A stretch of 64,000 nt of DNA from an uncultured Pseudomonadota bacterium (lineage in GTDB: Bacteria; Myxococcota_A; Bradymonadia; Bradymonadales; Bradymonadaceae). Within the stretch, counting starts at the first letter, position 1; the number at the start of each line of letters is the position of its first letter. The stretch covers positions 930,001 to 994,000 of the forward strand of contig CAJXPB010000001.1 in NCBI GenBank assembly GCA_913057905.1, given 5' to 3'. Positions 49,637 to 58,097 of this stretch are shown one piece after another. The notes under the pieces are model-generated. The model had not been told where the DNA came from. It saw only the letters and a list, made by a program, of their open reading frames with translations, and did no database searches. The position numbers and the translations under genes are program-made.

Positions 49637-51187
49637 ATGGACGGATTCGGGAGCGGTTGGTCGACGAGACTCGGCATCATTGCACTGATCTGTGCGGTGG
49701 CCGGTGGTGGGCTCGGTGCCTCGTGCAATCAGGAATCCAGCGGGAAATCGAGCGGCGAAGCATCGGGGTCTAAGAAGGTCCAAGAGAGCCCGCCGAAGAC
49801 GGAGAAGACCGCAGAGTCGGCCGACGAGACATCACCGACGGCCGACCAGAAACGGGCCGGCTCCGACATCGAGATCATGAATCGACTTCCCGATGTGGTC
49901 GACAAGGTGCTGCCTGGAGTGGTCGGCATCTCGACGAAACGCGTCGTCGAGAGTCGTTCGCCGAGATCTCCATTTGGGAATCACCCGTTCTTCCGGGGAT
50001 TCCCGGGTATGGGAGACCAGCCCCAGAAGCGCGAACAACGGGGCATGGGCTCCGGAGTCGTCGTCTCGAAGGACGGCACGATCATCACGAACAATCACGT
50101 CGTCGAGGGTGCCGACAAGATTCGAGTCAGCTTCTCGAATCGGCGCACCGAATACGAAGCCGAAATCGTCGGGACCGATTCCGCCACCGACCTCGCCGTG
50201 TTGAAGCTCAAGGAGCCCCCGCAGGACCTGAAACCACTGTCGTTCGGCAACTCGGATGACATCCGGCTCGGCGAACCGGTGGTCGCGATCGGAAACCCCT
50301 TCGGCCTCTCGAGCTCGGTGACCTACGGCATCGTCTCCGCGAAGGGCCGCGCCGATGTCGGGCTGGCCGAGTACGAGGACTTCATCCAGACCGACGCGGC
50401 GATCAACCCGGGCAACTCCGGGGGCGCCCTGGTGAACATGCAGGGTGAATTGATCGGCATCAATACGGCGATCCTGTCGCGTTCGGGCGGCTATCAGGGC
50501 ATCGGCTTTGCCATCCCGGCGAACATGGCCGAATCGGTGATGACGAAGCTTCTGGAGACCGGCGAAGTCAACCGAGGATATCTGGGAGTCCTCATCCAGA
50601 CCCTCACCCCCGAGTTGGCTCAGGCCTTCGACCTGCCCGACGACACCAAGGGCGTCGTGATCTCGAACGTCAAGGAGGGCGGGCCCGCCGACGAGGCCGG
50701 GCTCGAGCAGGGAGACATCGTCGTGACATTCGACGGCGAAGATATCGACTCGGCCAATACCCTTCGACACGGCGTGGCGCAGAAGACACCCGGTTCAGAG
50801 GTGTCGGTCACGGTGCTGCGCGACGGAGAAGAGACGACGGTCCAGGTCAAGCTCGGCGCCCTCAATGGTTCCAAGAACGGACGCCTGTCGATGAAGGACA
50901 AGGGCGTTCTGCAGGGCCTGACTCTCGGCGAACTGGACGAACAGATCCGCCAGAAACTCGAGATTCCCGAACAGATCGACCAGGGGGTCGCCGTGCTCGA
51001 GGTCGAATCGGGAAGTCCGGCGGCCCGAACCGGCCTGGAACCGGGCGACGTCATCCTCGAAGCCAACCGTCGGCCCATCGAATCCGTCGATACATTTGCC
51101 GAGGCGTACGACAAAGCCGAACGGCGGCTGTTGCTTCTGATCTACAGAAACGGTCAGACCGTCTTCCTTGCGATCCCGAAACGATAG
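49637..51187 (+). CDS. HtrA/DegP-type serine protease with two PDZ domains
   Basis: A 516-residue periplasmic protease. ATG 49637 has GGAGG 8 nt upstream. The N-terminal hydrophobic segment (residues about 10-30) ends in GLGASC; the Cys could be lipidated but the lipobox is poor. After a Lys/Glu/Ser-rich linker comes the trypsin-like domain with His (TNNHVVEGA), Asp (SATDLAVLKL) and Ser (INPGNSGGAL). PDZ1 (GYLGVLIQTLTPELAQAF ... GGPADEAGLEQGDIVV) and PDZ2 (GVAVLEVESGSPAARTGLEPGDVIL) follow. It degrades or refolds damaged envelope proteins. Next gene is hsp20; both could belong to the RpoH stress response, though I see no clear sigma-32 promoter. Confidence 0.94.
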   Translation: MDGFGSGWSTRLGIIALICAVAGGGLGASCNQESSGKSSGEASGSKKVQESPPKTEKTAESADETSPTADQKRAGSDIEIMNRLPDVVDKVLPGVVGISTKRVVESRSPRSPFGNHPFFRGFPGMGDQPQKREQRGMGSGVVVSKDGTIITNNHVVEGADKIRVSFSNRRTEYEAEIVGTDSATDLAVLKLKEPPQDLKPLSFGNSDDIRLGEPVVAIGNPFGLSSSVTYGIVSAKGRADVGLAEYEDFIQTDAAINPGNSGGALVNMQGELIGINTAILSRSGGYQGIGFAIPANMAESVMTKLLETGEVNRGYLGVLIQTLTPELAQAFDLPDDTKGVVISNVKEGGPADEAGLEQGDIVVTFDGEDIDSANTLRHGVAQKTPGSEVSVTVLRDGEETTVQVKLGALNGSKNGRLSMKDKGVLQGLTLGELDEQIRQKLEIPEQIDQGVAVLEVESGSPAARTGLEPGDVILEANRRPIESVDTFAEAYDKAERRLLLLIYRNGQTVFLAIPKR

Positions 51188-51308
51188 TCGCCTGCACGAA
51201 ATCCGCAGTACATACACGCATTTGAACACCCCGGACAGGTGTTTACTGGTTCGAACGCATGCTGTGCGACGCAGTATGAACTCGAAACGAATGACATGGA
51301 GGTAAGTC

Positions 51309-51797
51309 ATGGCTGACATGCAGCGATGGAACCCCTTTCGACGCGATGAAAACAGCGAGCTGGCTCGGCGCGACTCGTCGTTCCAGCGTCTCCAGCAGGA
51401 GATGAATCGACTCTTCGAGGACTTCTTCAACGAGAGTTCGATGCTGACGCGTTCCCGGGAGGACGGCCTGCGGGGTTTCTCTCCGCGCGTCGACATCTCG
51501 GAGGATGCCGAGTCCCTGAAGATCTCGGCTGAACTGCCTGGCATGACCCAGGATGATGTCGAGATCACGGCCACTGCCGATTCTCTGACGATTCAGGGCG
51601 AAAAGCGCTCGGAATCCGAAGAGGAAGACGAAGGTGTCTTTCGGACCGAACGCTCCTACGGGTTCTTCAAGCGGACGATCCCCCTTCCCGTGGGTGCCGA
51701 TGTCGATGGCGCACAGGCGACATTCGACAACGGCGTTCTGAACATTCGGTTGCCGAAAACCGGCGAGTCCGAAGGCCGGAAGCTCGAGATTTCCTGA
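51309..51797 (+). CDS. Hsp20/alpha-crystallin small heat-shock protein
   Basis: A 162-residue small chaperone behind a strong GGAGG (spacing 6). The N-terminal about 55 residues are the variable helical part (SFQRLQQEMNRLFEDFF). The alpha-crystallin domain covers about 58-150: 'FSPRVDISEDAESLKISAELPGMTQDDVEI', 'LTIQGEKRSESEEEDEGVFRTERSYGFFKRTIPLP' and 'ATFDNGVLNIRLPK'. The C-terminus lacks the I-x-I motif and ends in RKLEIS. It binds unfolding proteins under heat or oxidative stress. A long perfect hairpin follows 34 bp after the stop. Confidence 0.94.
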   Translation: MADMQRWNPFRRDENSELARRDSSFQRLQQEMNRLFEDFFNESSMLTRSREDGLRGFSPRVDISEDAESLKISAELPGMTQDDVEITATADSLTIQGEKRSESEEEDEGVFRTERSYGFFKRTIPLPVGADVDGAQATFDNGVLNIRLPKTGESEGRKLEIS

Positions 51798-51831
51798 CCG
51801 ACGACGACCGACAACTGAATCGCTTCCCTGT

Positions 51832-51890
51832 CGGGGCCTCACCGTGTTAACGCAACGGCGAAGTCGTTGCTTCTCCACGGTGAGGCCCCG
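51832..51890 (+). promoter_or_regulatory. Perfect 15-bp hairpin covering a ribosome-binding site
   Basis: CGGGGCCTCACCGTG (51832-51846) is exactly complementary to 51876-51890. The loop holds a second stem (GCAACG at 51852-51857 with CGTTGC at 51865-51870). The 3' arm contains GTGAGG, the only Shine-Dalgarno-like sequence for the next gene, and its last base touches the ATG at 51891. No T-run follows. Folding would hide the site; ribosome access could depend on temperature, a protein or coupling. Confidence 0.75.
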
Positions 51891-52682
51891 ATGTCATCGA
51901 GCACCATCCGCGATGCGGTCATCCTGCTGGCCGGGACGGGTTCCCGGCTGCGCCCGCTCACAGAGTCACGCCACAAATCAATGATCGAGGTTGGTGGGCA
52001 GCCGCTGTTGTTTCGGCTTCTCGACCAACTGAAGGCGGCCGGGATCGAGCGGGCCGTCTTGGCCACCGGCTACCGTGCGGAGTCGGTACGACGCGCCGTT
52101 CAGACCTACGACCATGGACTCGAGATCAGCGTGGCCCCCAACCCCGACTACGCCTCTACCAACAACGCCGAATCACTGAGGATCGCCCTACCCTCCGTCG
52201 AGGGGTGCGCGTTTTTGTTGTGCGACGGCGACATCCTGTTGCGCGAGCCGACCTGGCTGGCGCCGATGCTGCAGGACCCCGAAGAGAGTCGACTCGCCGT
52301 CCTGGAGCACGACGCCATCGCCCAAGAAGAGATGAAGGCGGTGATGGAAGATGACCCCGACGGTTCGAGAGACGAACGACGCGTTCGAGCGCTCAGCAAA
52401 GAGCTCGATCCCGCAGAGGCCGACTCCGAATCGATCGGAGTTCAGACCGTCGGAGAGGAGTGCGTTGCGCGACTAAACGAACGCCTCGAAGCGATGTCCG
52501 ATACCGAGCGAGCGACGGCGTACTACGAAGATATATTTGCGGAATTGATCGCCCAGGGCGAGGTCTTCTTCACCCGAGCGATCCCGCCGGGGACGTGGAC
52601 CGAGATCGATACGCCCGAAGACCTCGAGAAGGCTCGATCGATGGTCGAATCGTGGCAGCAGGAAGCCGTGGCCGAGGGATAA
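51891..52682 (+). CDS. CTP-type sugar/alcohol-phosphate nucleotidyltransferase
   Basis: A 263-residue NTP-transferase-fold protein. The N-terminus carries 'AVILLAGTGSRLRPLTESRHKSMIEVGGQPLLFRLLDQL', the G-x-G-x-R nucleotide loop and the Lys of the K-P-M-like motif. Later 'NPDYASTNNAESLRIAL' and 'FLLCDGDILL' (metal-binding Asp) resemble phosphocholine or inositol-phosphate cytidylyltransferases (LicC, IPCT). Coupling with a CDP-alcohol phosphatidyltransferase 3 bp downstream implies it makes a CDP-activated head group. The substrate is not evident. The start at 51891 abuts the hairpin described above. Confidence 0.82.
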   Translation: MSSSTIRDAVILLAGTGSRLRPLTESRHKSMIEVGGQPLLFRLLDQLKAAGIERAVLATGYRAESVRRAVQTYDHGLEISVAPNPDYASTNNAESLRIALPSVEGCAFLLCDGDILLREPTWLAPMLQDPEESRLAVLEHDAIAQEEMKAVMEDDPDGSRDERRVRALSKELDPAEADSESIGVQTVGEECVARLNERLEAMSDTERATAYYEDIFAELIAQGEVFFTRAIPPGTWTEIDTPEDLEKARSMVESWQQEAVAEG

Positions 52683-52685
52683 GCG

Positions 52686-53600
52686 ATGGAGACGTTCCGG
52701 ACACGCTTTCAACGAGCCCTCGACCTGAAGGACCCTGACGTCGAGGAGTGGATCGACGCACGGTTTCATCGGCCCGTCGCGGCGGCGCTGTCGGCGCTCT
52801 TGCTGCCGACCGACGTGTCATCGAACCAGGTCACCATCGGCAGCATGGCATTCGGGCTGTGGGGCGCGCTCTGCCTGTATGCCGGCTATTTTTTGCCCGC
52901 CATTCCGTACGCACCGGCGATGATCATGGCGGCGTTTTTGCTCTTCGTGTCCGTCATTCTCGACTGCGCCGACGGACAGCTCGCCCGGGCCCGGGGCTCC
53001 GGCTCGATGACCGGCCGAATGATCGACGGCGTGGCCGACAACGTGGTGGTGATCGCTTCCTATTATACGATTGCCTTCATTCTCCACAGCGAGTGGGGAC
53101 TGTGGGGGCTCGTCGCTGCCGTCGTCGGGGGGCTTTCGATGAGTCTGCGCACCATGATGTACGACAACTACCGGGCGGTCTACGTCAAGCACGTCGAGGA
53201 TAAGGGCGCCGAGGAGGGGCAACCGAGCCGAAGGCAGGCGGCAAAGGCGGCGATGCGAGACGCCCGCCTGCAGGGCGATACCTTCGATGCCTACCTTCTG
53301 AACATCTATCTGGGATGGCTGTGGCTGCAGCGAAAGTTTCCCGGTGCAGACGACGACTCGACGGAGTCGGTCCCGGAGCTCTCAGAGCAGGCCCGCCGCG
53401 AGTACCGCGCCGAGCACGCCTCGACGATGCGGCTGGCGACCTGGCTTGGGCTGGGCACCCACATGGTCTTGTTTTACGGGCTGATCTTCGCGTCGGCCTT
53501 CTGGATCGATGCCCTGATGCTGCTGCAGTTTATCTTCATCGTTCCCGGCGGCCTCCTGATGGCAGTGTGTGCCTGGCAGGGCCGGCAGATGAACGTCTAA
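52686..53600 (+). CDS. CDP-alcohol phosphatidyltransferase family protein
   Basis: A 304-residue membrane enzyme. The family signature D-x2-D-G-x2-A-R-x8-G-x3-D-x3-D is intact: Asp93, Asp96, Gly97, Ala100, Arg101, Gly110, Asp114, Asp118. About six hydrophobic spans surround it, with a charged cytoplasmic stretch at about 160-240. It transfers a phospho-alcohol from a CDP-linked donor to a hydroxyl acceptor. It lies 3 bp after the nucleotidyltransferase, with GAGGG inside that gene's last codons as its ribosome-binding site. The pair recalls IPCT/DIPPS enzymes of inositol-phosphate synthesis, or a head-group pathway for an unusual phospholipid. Confidence 0.85.
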   Translation: METFRTRFQRALDLKDPDVEEWIDARFHRPVAAALSALLLPTDVSSNQVTIGSMAFGLWGALCLYAGYFLPAIPYAPAMIMAAFLLFVSVILDCADGQLARARGSGSMTGRMIDGVADNVVVIASYYTIAFILHSEWGLWGLVAAVVGGLSMSLRTMMYDNYRAVYVKHVEDKGAEEGQPSRRQAAKAAMRDARLQGDTFDAYLLNIYLGWLWLQRKFPGADDDSTESVPELSEQARREYRAEHASTMRLATWLGLGTHMVLFYGLIFASAFWIDALMLLQFIFIVPGGLLMAVCAWQGRQMNV

Positions 53601-53675
53601 AAGCCAGTTGGTCGCAGTCGGTATGCGCGCTACACTGGTTGGTCCGCTGGTACCTCGACAGACACGGGCGTTGCC

Positions 53676-55154
53676 ATGACCGACATGATCTGCGCGATCG
53701 ACCAAGGGACGACCGGCTCCACCGCCGTGCTGCTGGACCGCCAACTCCGGGTCCGGGGCCGGGCCAACCGCGAATTCGATCAGATCTTTCCAAAACCCTC
53801 ATGGGTTGAGCACGATCCCGAGACGCTCTGGCAGTCGACGCTCGATGCCCTCGGTGCCGCCCTCGACGAGGCGGACTGCGAACCGAACCAGATCGTTTGT
53901 GTGGGCATCACGAACCAGCGCGAGACGACCATCGTCTGGGACCGCGAGACGGGCGAGCCGATCCACAATGCCATCGTCTGGCAAGACCGCCGTACCAGAG
54001 GTCAGGTCAAACAACTCTCCGACGAGGGACACGAACGGCGGGTCCAACAACGGACGGGCCTTTTGCTGGATCCGTACTTTTCGGGCACGAAGATCTCCTG
54101 GATTCTCGATCAGGTCGATGGAGCCCGACCGCGGGCGGCCCGCGGAGAACTCGCCTTTGGGACGGTCGACTCATGGATCCTCTGGAAGATGACAGGAGGC
54201 GAGCAGCACCGAACCGACATCTCGAATGCCTCGCGGACGCTGCTGATGAATCTCGATACGGGGGAGTGGGATCCAGAGATGCTCGATCTGTTCAACGTCC
54301 CGCGCGAGATCCTCCCCGACATTCGAGGGAACGCCGACATCTTTGGCGAGGTCAAGGATGTGCCCGGCATCGCCGACGGCACGCCGATCTCGGGCATGGC
54401 CGGCGACCAGCAATCGGCGCTATTCGGCCAGGCCTGTTTCCAGGAGGGCGAAGCCAAATGCACGTACGGGACCGGTGCGTTCCTGTTGATGAACACGGGA
54501 AATGAAGCGGTCTTGAGCAATCACCGACTCCTCAGCTCTGCCGCCTGGGAGATCGACGGAGAGGTGACCTACTGCCTGGAGGGGAGCGCCTTTTTGGCCG
54601 GTGCCATGGTCCAGTGGTTGCGCGACGGGCTGGGCATCATCGACGACGCCGAAGAGGTCGAGACCCTGGCCCGCTCGGTCTCCAGCTCCGAGGAGGTCGT
54701 GGTCGTTCCAAGCCTCTCGGGCCTGGGAGCCCCTCACTGGAATCCCGATGCACGAGGAGTCATCTGGGGCATGACCCGCGGGACCCGCGATGCGCACATC
54801 GCCCGTGCCACGCTCGAGGGGATCGCCCTGCAGAATGTCGACATATTGACCGCCATGGAACACGATTCCGGCGACAGGCTAAAAACTCTGAAAGTCGACG
54901 GTGGAGCCAGCTCGAACGATCTGCTGATGCAGATGCAGTCGGACTTTTTGGACTGCGAGATCGTTCGCCCCTGGATGACCGAGACGACGGTGCTGGGCGC
55001 GGCCCTGCTGGCGGGGCTGGGGGCCGGGGTCTTCGAGGATCTCGGCGACATCCGCCAAACCTGGCGGGAAAACCGCACGTTTTCACCGTCGATGGGAGAA
55101 GAAGAGCGTCAGCGCCACCTGTCGCTGTGGCAGGAAGGGATCGAACGAGTCTGA
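53676..55154 (+). CDS. glpK: Glycerol kinase
   Basis: A 492-residue FGGY kinase that phosphorylates glycerol to sn-glycerol-3-phosphate. Landmarks: 'ICAIDQGTTGSTAVLLDRQ' (phosphate loop), 'GITNQRETTIVWDRETGEPIHNAIVWQDRRT', 'GLLLDPYFSGTKISWILD', 'GDQQSALFGQACFQEGEAKCTYGTGAFLLMNTG', 'YCLEGSAFLAGAMVQWLRDGLGI', 'GLGAPHWNPDARGVIWGMTRGT' and 'VDGGASSNDLLMQMQSDFL'. The length fits. No glpF or glpD gene is adjacent. deoB follows 30 bp downstream on the same strand, so the two may be cotranscribed. Confidence 0.96.
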   Translation: MTDMICAIDQGTTGSTAVLLDRQLRVRGRANREFDQIFPKPSWVEHDPETLWQSTLDALGAALDEADCEPNQIVCVGITNQRETTIVWDRETGEPIHNAIVWQDRRTRGQVKQLSDEGHERRVQQRTGLLLDPYFSGTKISWILDQVDGARPRAARGELAFGTVDSWILWKMTGGEQHRTDISNASRTLLMNLDTGEWDPEMLDLFNVPREILPDIRGNADIFGEVKDVPGIADGTPISGMAGDQQSALFGQACFQEGEAKCTYGTGAFLLMNTGNEAVLSNHRLLSSAAWEIDGEVTYCLEGSAFLAGAMVQWLRDGLGIIDDAEEVETLARSVSSSEEVVVVPSLSGLGAPHWNPDARGVIWGMTRGTRDAHIARATLEGIALQNVDILTAMEHDSGDRLKTLKVDGGASSNDLLMQMQSDFLDCEIVRPWMTETTVLGAALLAGLGAGVFEDLGDIRQTWRENRTFSPSMGEEERQRHLSLWQEGIERV

Positions 55155-55184
55155 TCACACACCCGACGCCCCGAACTCGAACTC

Positions 55185-56369
55185 ATGTCCAGATCGCCCG
55201 AACAACGCCGCGCCGTCTTTATCGTTCTCGACAGCGTCGGGATCGGCGAAGCCCCCGATGCCGCCGACTTTGATGACGTCGGCTCGAACACCCTCGGACA
55301 CATCGCCGAGACCGTCGACGGATTCACACTGCCGAATATGGAGGCCCTGGGGATCGGCAATATCGACGGCTTCGACGGACTGGCCGCCGCTGACGCCCCC
55401 CGGGCCAACTTCGGTCGACTGCAGGAAGTCAGCCCCGGAAAGGATACAACCACGGGTCACTGGGAGTTGACCGGACTGCACCTCGACAAGCCGTTTCGAA
55501 CATTCCCCGATGGCTTTCCCGATTCGATCATCGACGAATTCGTCGACGAGACCGGGTGTGGCGGCGTGTTGGGAAACAAACCCGAGAGCGGCACGGTGAT
55601 CATCGAGGAGCTCGGCCGCGAGCATCGACAGACCGGCCACCCGATCGTCTATACCTCGGCCGACCCGGTGTTCCAGATCGCCTGCCACACCGACACGGTC
55701 GATCTGGAGACGCTCTACGAATGGTGCAAAATCGCCTACGACATCGTCGTTCCCAAGGGAATCTCCCGGGTCATCGCGCGCCCATTCATCGGCGAGTGGC
55801 CCGACTACGAACGCACCTCGGATCGCAAGGATTTCGCCTGCCCACCGACCGACGACACCGTATTGGATGCCATCTCCGGCGCCGGCATCGACGTCTCCGG
55901 CGTCGGGAAGATCGGAGACATCTTCAACGGTCATGGGCTGACGCGCAATTCGAAGACCCGGGACAACGCCCACGGTATCGACCTGACGCTCGAGGCCATC
56001 GACGACTACTCCGGCCTGATCTTTACGAACCTCGTCGACTTCGACTCCAAGTACGGCCATCGTCGCAACCCCGAGGGTTACGCCGACTGTCTGCGGGCCT
56101 GGGACGAGCGCCTCCCCGAGATCATCGAGGCCCTCGATGAGGGTGATCTCTTGGTCATCACCGCCGACCACGGCAACGACCCGACCTACACCGGCACGGA
56201 TCACACCCGCGAATTCGTCCCGTTGTTGACGATGCTCAAGGGAGGACCGGGCGGCCGAAACCTCGGAACCCGTGAGACGTTCTCGGACGTAGCCGCCACA
56301 CTGGCCGACTACTTCGATGTCGACTGGCAGACCGGGACGAGTTTCCTGTCGGACATCGCCGACACCTGA
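55185..56369 (+). CDS. deoB: Phosphopentomutase
   Basis: A 394-residue enzyme of the alkaline-phosphatase superfamily that interconverts (deoxy)ribose 1-phosphate and 5-phosphate in nucleoside salvage. Landmarks: 'AVFIVLDSVGIGEAPDAADFDDVGSNTLGHIAE' (metal Asp), 'GKDTTTGHWELTGLHLDKPFRTFPDGFP' (phosphorylated Thr), 'VYTSADPVFQIA', 'RVIARPFIGEWPDYERTSDRKDFACPP', 'GIGKI'-like 'GVGKIGDIFNGHG', and 'ITADHGNDPTYTGTDHTREFVPLL' (metal site). The length fits. No deoA, deoC or deoD gene is in the window. Confidence 0.96.
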   Translation: MSRSPEQRRAVFIVLDSVGIGEAPDAADFDDVGSNTLGHIAETVDGFTLPNMEALGIGNIDGFDGLAAADAPRANFGRLQEVSPGKDTTTGHWELTGLHLDKPFRTFPDGFPDSIIDEFVDETGCGGVLGNKPESGTVIIEELGREHRQTGHPIVYTSADPVFQIACHTDTVDLETLYEWCKIAYDIVVPKGISRVIARPFIGEWPDYERTSDRKDFACPPTDDTVLDAISGAGIDVSGVGKIGDIFNGHGLTRNSKTRDNAHGIDLTLEAIDDYSGLIFTNLVDFDSKYGHRRNPEGYADCLRAWDERLPEIIEALDEGDLLVITADHGNDPTYTGTDHTREFVPLLTMLKGGPGGRNLGTRETFSDVAATLADYFDVDWQTGTSFLSDIADT

Positions 56370-56395
56370 GTCCCAACGTCTATCGATGCCAACGT

Positions 56396-56899
56396 CTACG
56401 GATGCGCCGCCAACTCCACCCCGGTCCGGCGCAGGGCGCCGGTGTCGGCACATGCATCCCTCAGCTCCGAGACGGTGCGTTTGAGGCCGGGGGGGACGAG
56501 CTGCGGGGCGATATCTGCCAGAGGGACGAGCACGAAGCCTCGCTCCACCAGACCGGGATGGGGAACGGTCAACTCGGGCTCCTCGATCCTGGAGTCCTCG
56601 TAGAGGAGTAAATCGAGATCGATCTTTCGGGCACCCTTGTCCCGCCGCCGACGCCGTCCGAGCGATCTCTCGACTTCCAACATCCGTTCCATGAGCTTGT
56701 CAGCCGGCAGGGTCGTCTCTACCTTGGCGCAGGCATTCAGGAAGTCGGGTTGATCCTCGACGATCCGGGCCGCGGTCTCGTAGACGGGACTCACCGCTAC
56801 GACCCGAACCTCGCCGGCGGCCTCGAGCCGCTGAAGGGCCCGGCGGAGATGGCCCGCCCGGTCGTCCATATTGGCCCCCAGACCGATGTACGCTTCCAT
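56396..56899 (-). CDS. folK: Hydroxymethyl-dihydropterin pyrophosphokinase (HPPK)
   Basis: A 167-residue folate-pathway enzyme. The start is ATG 56899 (M-E-A-Y-I-G-L-G), the usual HPPK opening; ATG 56920 would overlap the divergent start. Landmarks: 'AYIGLGANMDDRAGHLRRAL', 'VSPVYETAARIVEDQPDFLNACAKVETTL', 'LGRRRRRDKGARKIDLDLLLYED' (basic loop and metal Asp-x-Asp) and 'VPHPGLVERGFVLVPLADIAP'. Asn, usual in GSN, is present in GAN. It transfers pyrophosphate from ATP to 6-hydroxymethyl-dihydropterin. The 3' end is convergent with deoB, 26 bp apart. Confidence 0.93.
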   Translation of the reverse strand: MEAYIGLGANMDDRAGHLRRALQRLEAAGEVRVVAVSPVYETAARIVEDQPDFLNACAKVETTLPADKLMERMLEVERSLGRRRRRDKGARKIDLDLLLYEDSRIEEPELTVPHPGLVERGFVLVPLADIAPQLVPPGLKRTVSELRDACADTGALRRTGVELAAHP

Positions 56900-56918
56900 C
56901 CAATTTTCCGAGTCTTCC

Positions 56919-58094
56919 ATGGTCTACCGTCGCTCCATTATTCTGGTGTGTCTCGTCCTTACGGGGTGTGGACAGCAACCCTCTTCGTCCGACGGGGTCA
57001 CCTACTTTCACCCGCTCCAGACCGAGGAGTCGCTGGTCGAGCCCGTCGAAGACCCCGGCGCCCCGGTAGACACCGAGGAGATGCGCGGATACCGACAGAT
57101 CATGGAGGGCTTTCGGGCCAACGCCGGCGCCCTGTTCCAGCGGTCGGACATCGAAAAACGGCTCGACCAGATCGAGCAGGTCTTCATCTCGACGGGCCAT
57201 TATCTCGAACTCGTCGGGATTTACCAGCGAGTCGTCGAACAGCAAGGCATCGAATCGACGGCGGCCACGCGGCTCGCCTGGTCGCTGGTCCGGCTCGGGC
57301 AACGACAGCAGGCGAAGACATTGATCGATCGACTCAAGGATGCTCGCCCTCAGGACCCCGACGTCCACTTCATCGACGGCGCCTTCTGGCTCAATCGAGC
57401 CCAAGACTCGCGGGAGGCGGCCGCAAAAACGGCCATGGCATGGCAGAAGACGCTGGAGCTGGACTCTGACTACAAAGGCTTTCAAGGCGCGACCGCGTCC
57501 GACATCCAAAACCAGATCGATCGGCTCAAACAGAACCTGAGCGCCCCGCCCGCAGAGATCATCCAGAAGGCACAACCGCCCGCCCCGGCTCCGGCCGGCG
57601 AGCCACCCGCCGAGCCGGAGCAGGTCGCAAACCAACAGGACACCGAGGGTAAACCGACACCCGAGACCGAGGATCGAGAACGGCCCACGGATTCAGACGC
57701 CGAGGAGACGGCGCCAAAGACGCCACAGGAGCCTCCGACGACCGACGAACCTTCGCCCGTGAAAGTCCGGTTGATGCGTGCCTCGCTGGCGGCCTCCAAG
57801 GGAGACCTCGAGACCGCCAAACGACGGTACGAGTCGGTGCTCGAAGACGAATCAAACAATCTGCAAGCCCGCTTCGGACTGTTGAAGGTACGGCAGAAAC
57901 AGGGGGACGCCGTCGGGACGCTGAGAGACGAGCTCCGATCGCTTCTGGACCATCCGGAGTTGGATGCCCCGACGGCATACAACATCGGCCTCTTCGCCCG
58001 GGCGAGACTCGACTCCGACGAACTCGCCACATCGTTCTTTGACGTCGTGCGAAACAAAGACCCCGAATTCGCCGAACAAAACGGGCTGAAGTAG
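56919..58094 (+). CDS. TPR lipoprotein
   Basis: A 391-residue lipoprotein. ATG 56919 gives signal peptide MVYRRSIILVCLVLTGC with the lipidated Cys at 17. The mature protein has an N-terminal helical TPR-like half (residues about 50-210: TGHYLELVGIYQRVVEQQGI, RLGQRQQAKTLIDRLKDA). A Pro/Glu/Thr-rich disordered linker follows (about 215-285), then a C-terminal TPR pair (AASKGDLETAKRRYESVLEDES). It starts back-to-back with folK; their initial codons are 20 bp apart or may share CCATGG. It is convergent with the kinase gene, 3 bp apart. No function assigned. Confidence 0.75.
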   Translation: MVYRRSIILVCLVLTGCGQQPSSSDGVTYFHPLQTEESLVEPVEDPGAPVDTEEMRGYRQIMEGFRANAGALFQRSDIEKRLDQIEQVFISTGHYLELVGIYQRVVEQQGIESTAATRLAWSLVRLGQRQQAKTLIDRLKDARPQDPDVHFIDGAFWLNRAQDSREAAAKTAMAWQKTLELDSDYKGFQGATASDIQNQIDRLKQNLSAPPAEIIQKAQPPAPAPAGEPPAEPEQVANQQDTEGKPTPETEDRERPTDSDAEETAPKTPQEPPTTDEPSPVKVRLMRASLAASKGDLETAKRRYESVLEDESNNLQARFGLLKVRQKQGDAVGTLRDELRSLLDHPELDAPTAYNIGLFARARLDSDELATSFFDVVRNKDPEFAEQNGLK

Positions 58095-58097
58095 GAG

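Noticed and set aside
56373..56404. Short direct repeat after deoB (CCAACGTCTATCGATG and CCAACGTCTACGGATG)
   Set aside because: Two imperfect 16-bp units in a 26-bp convergent gap, partly inside the end of folK; probably a chance duplication without function.
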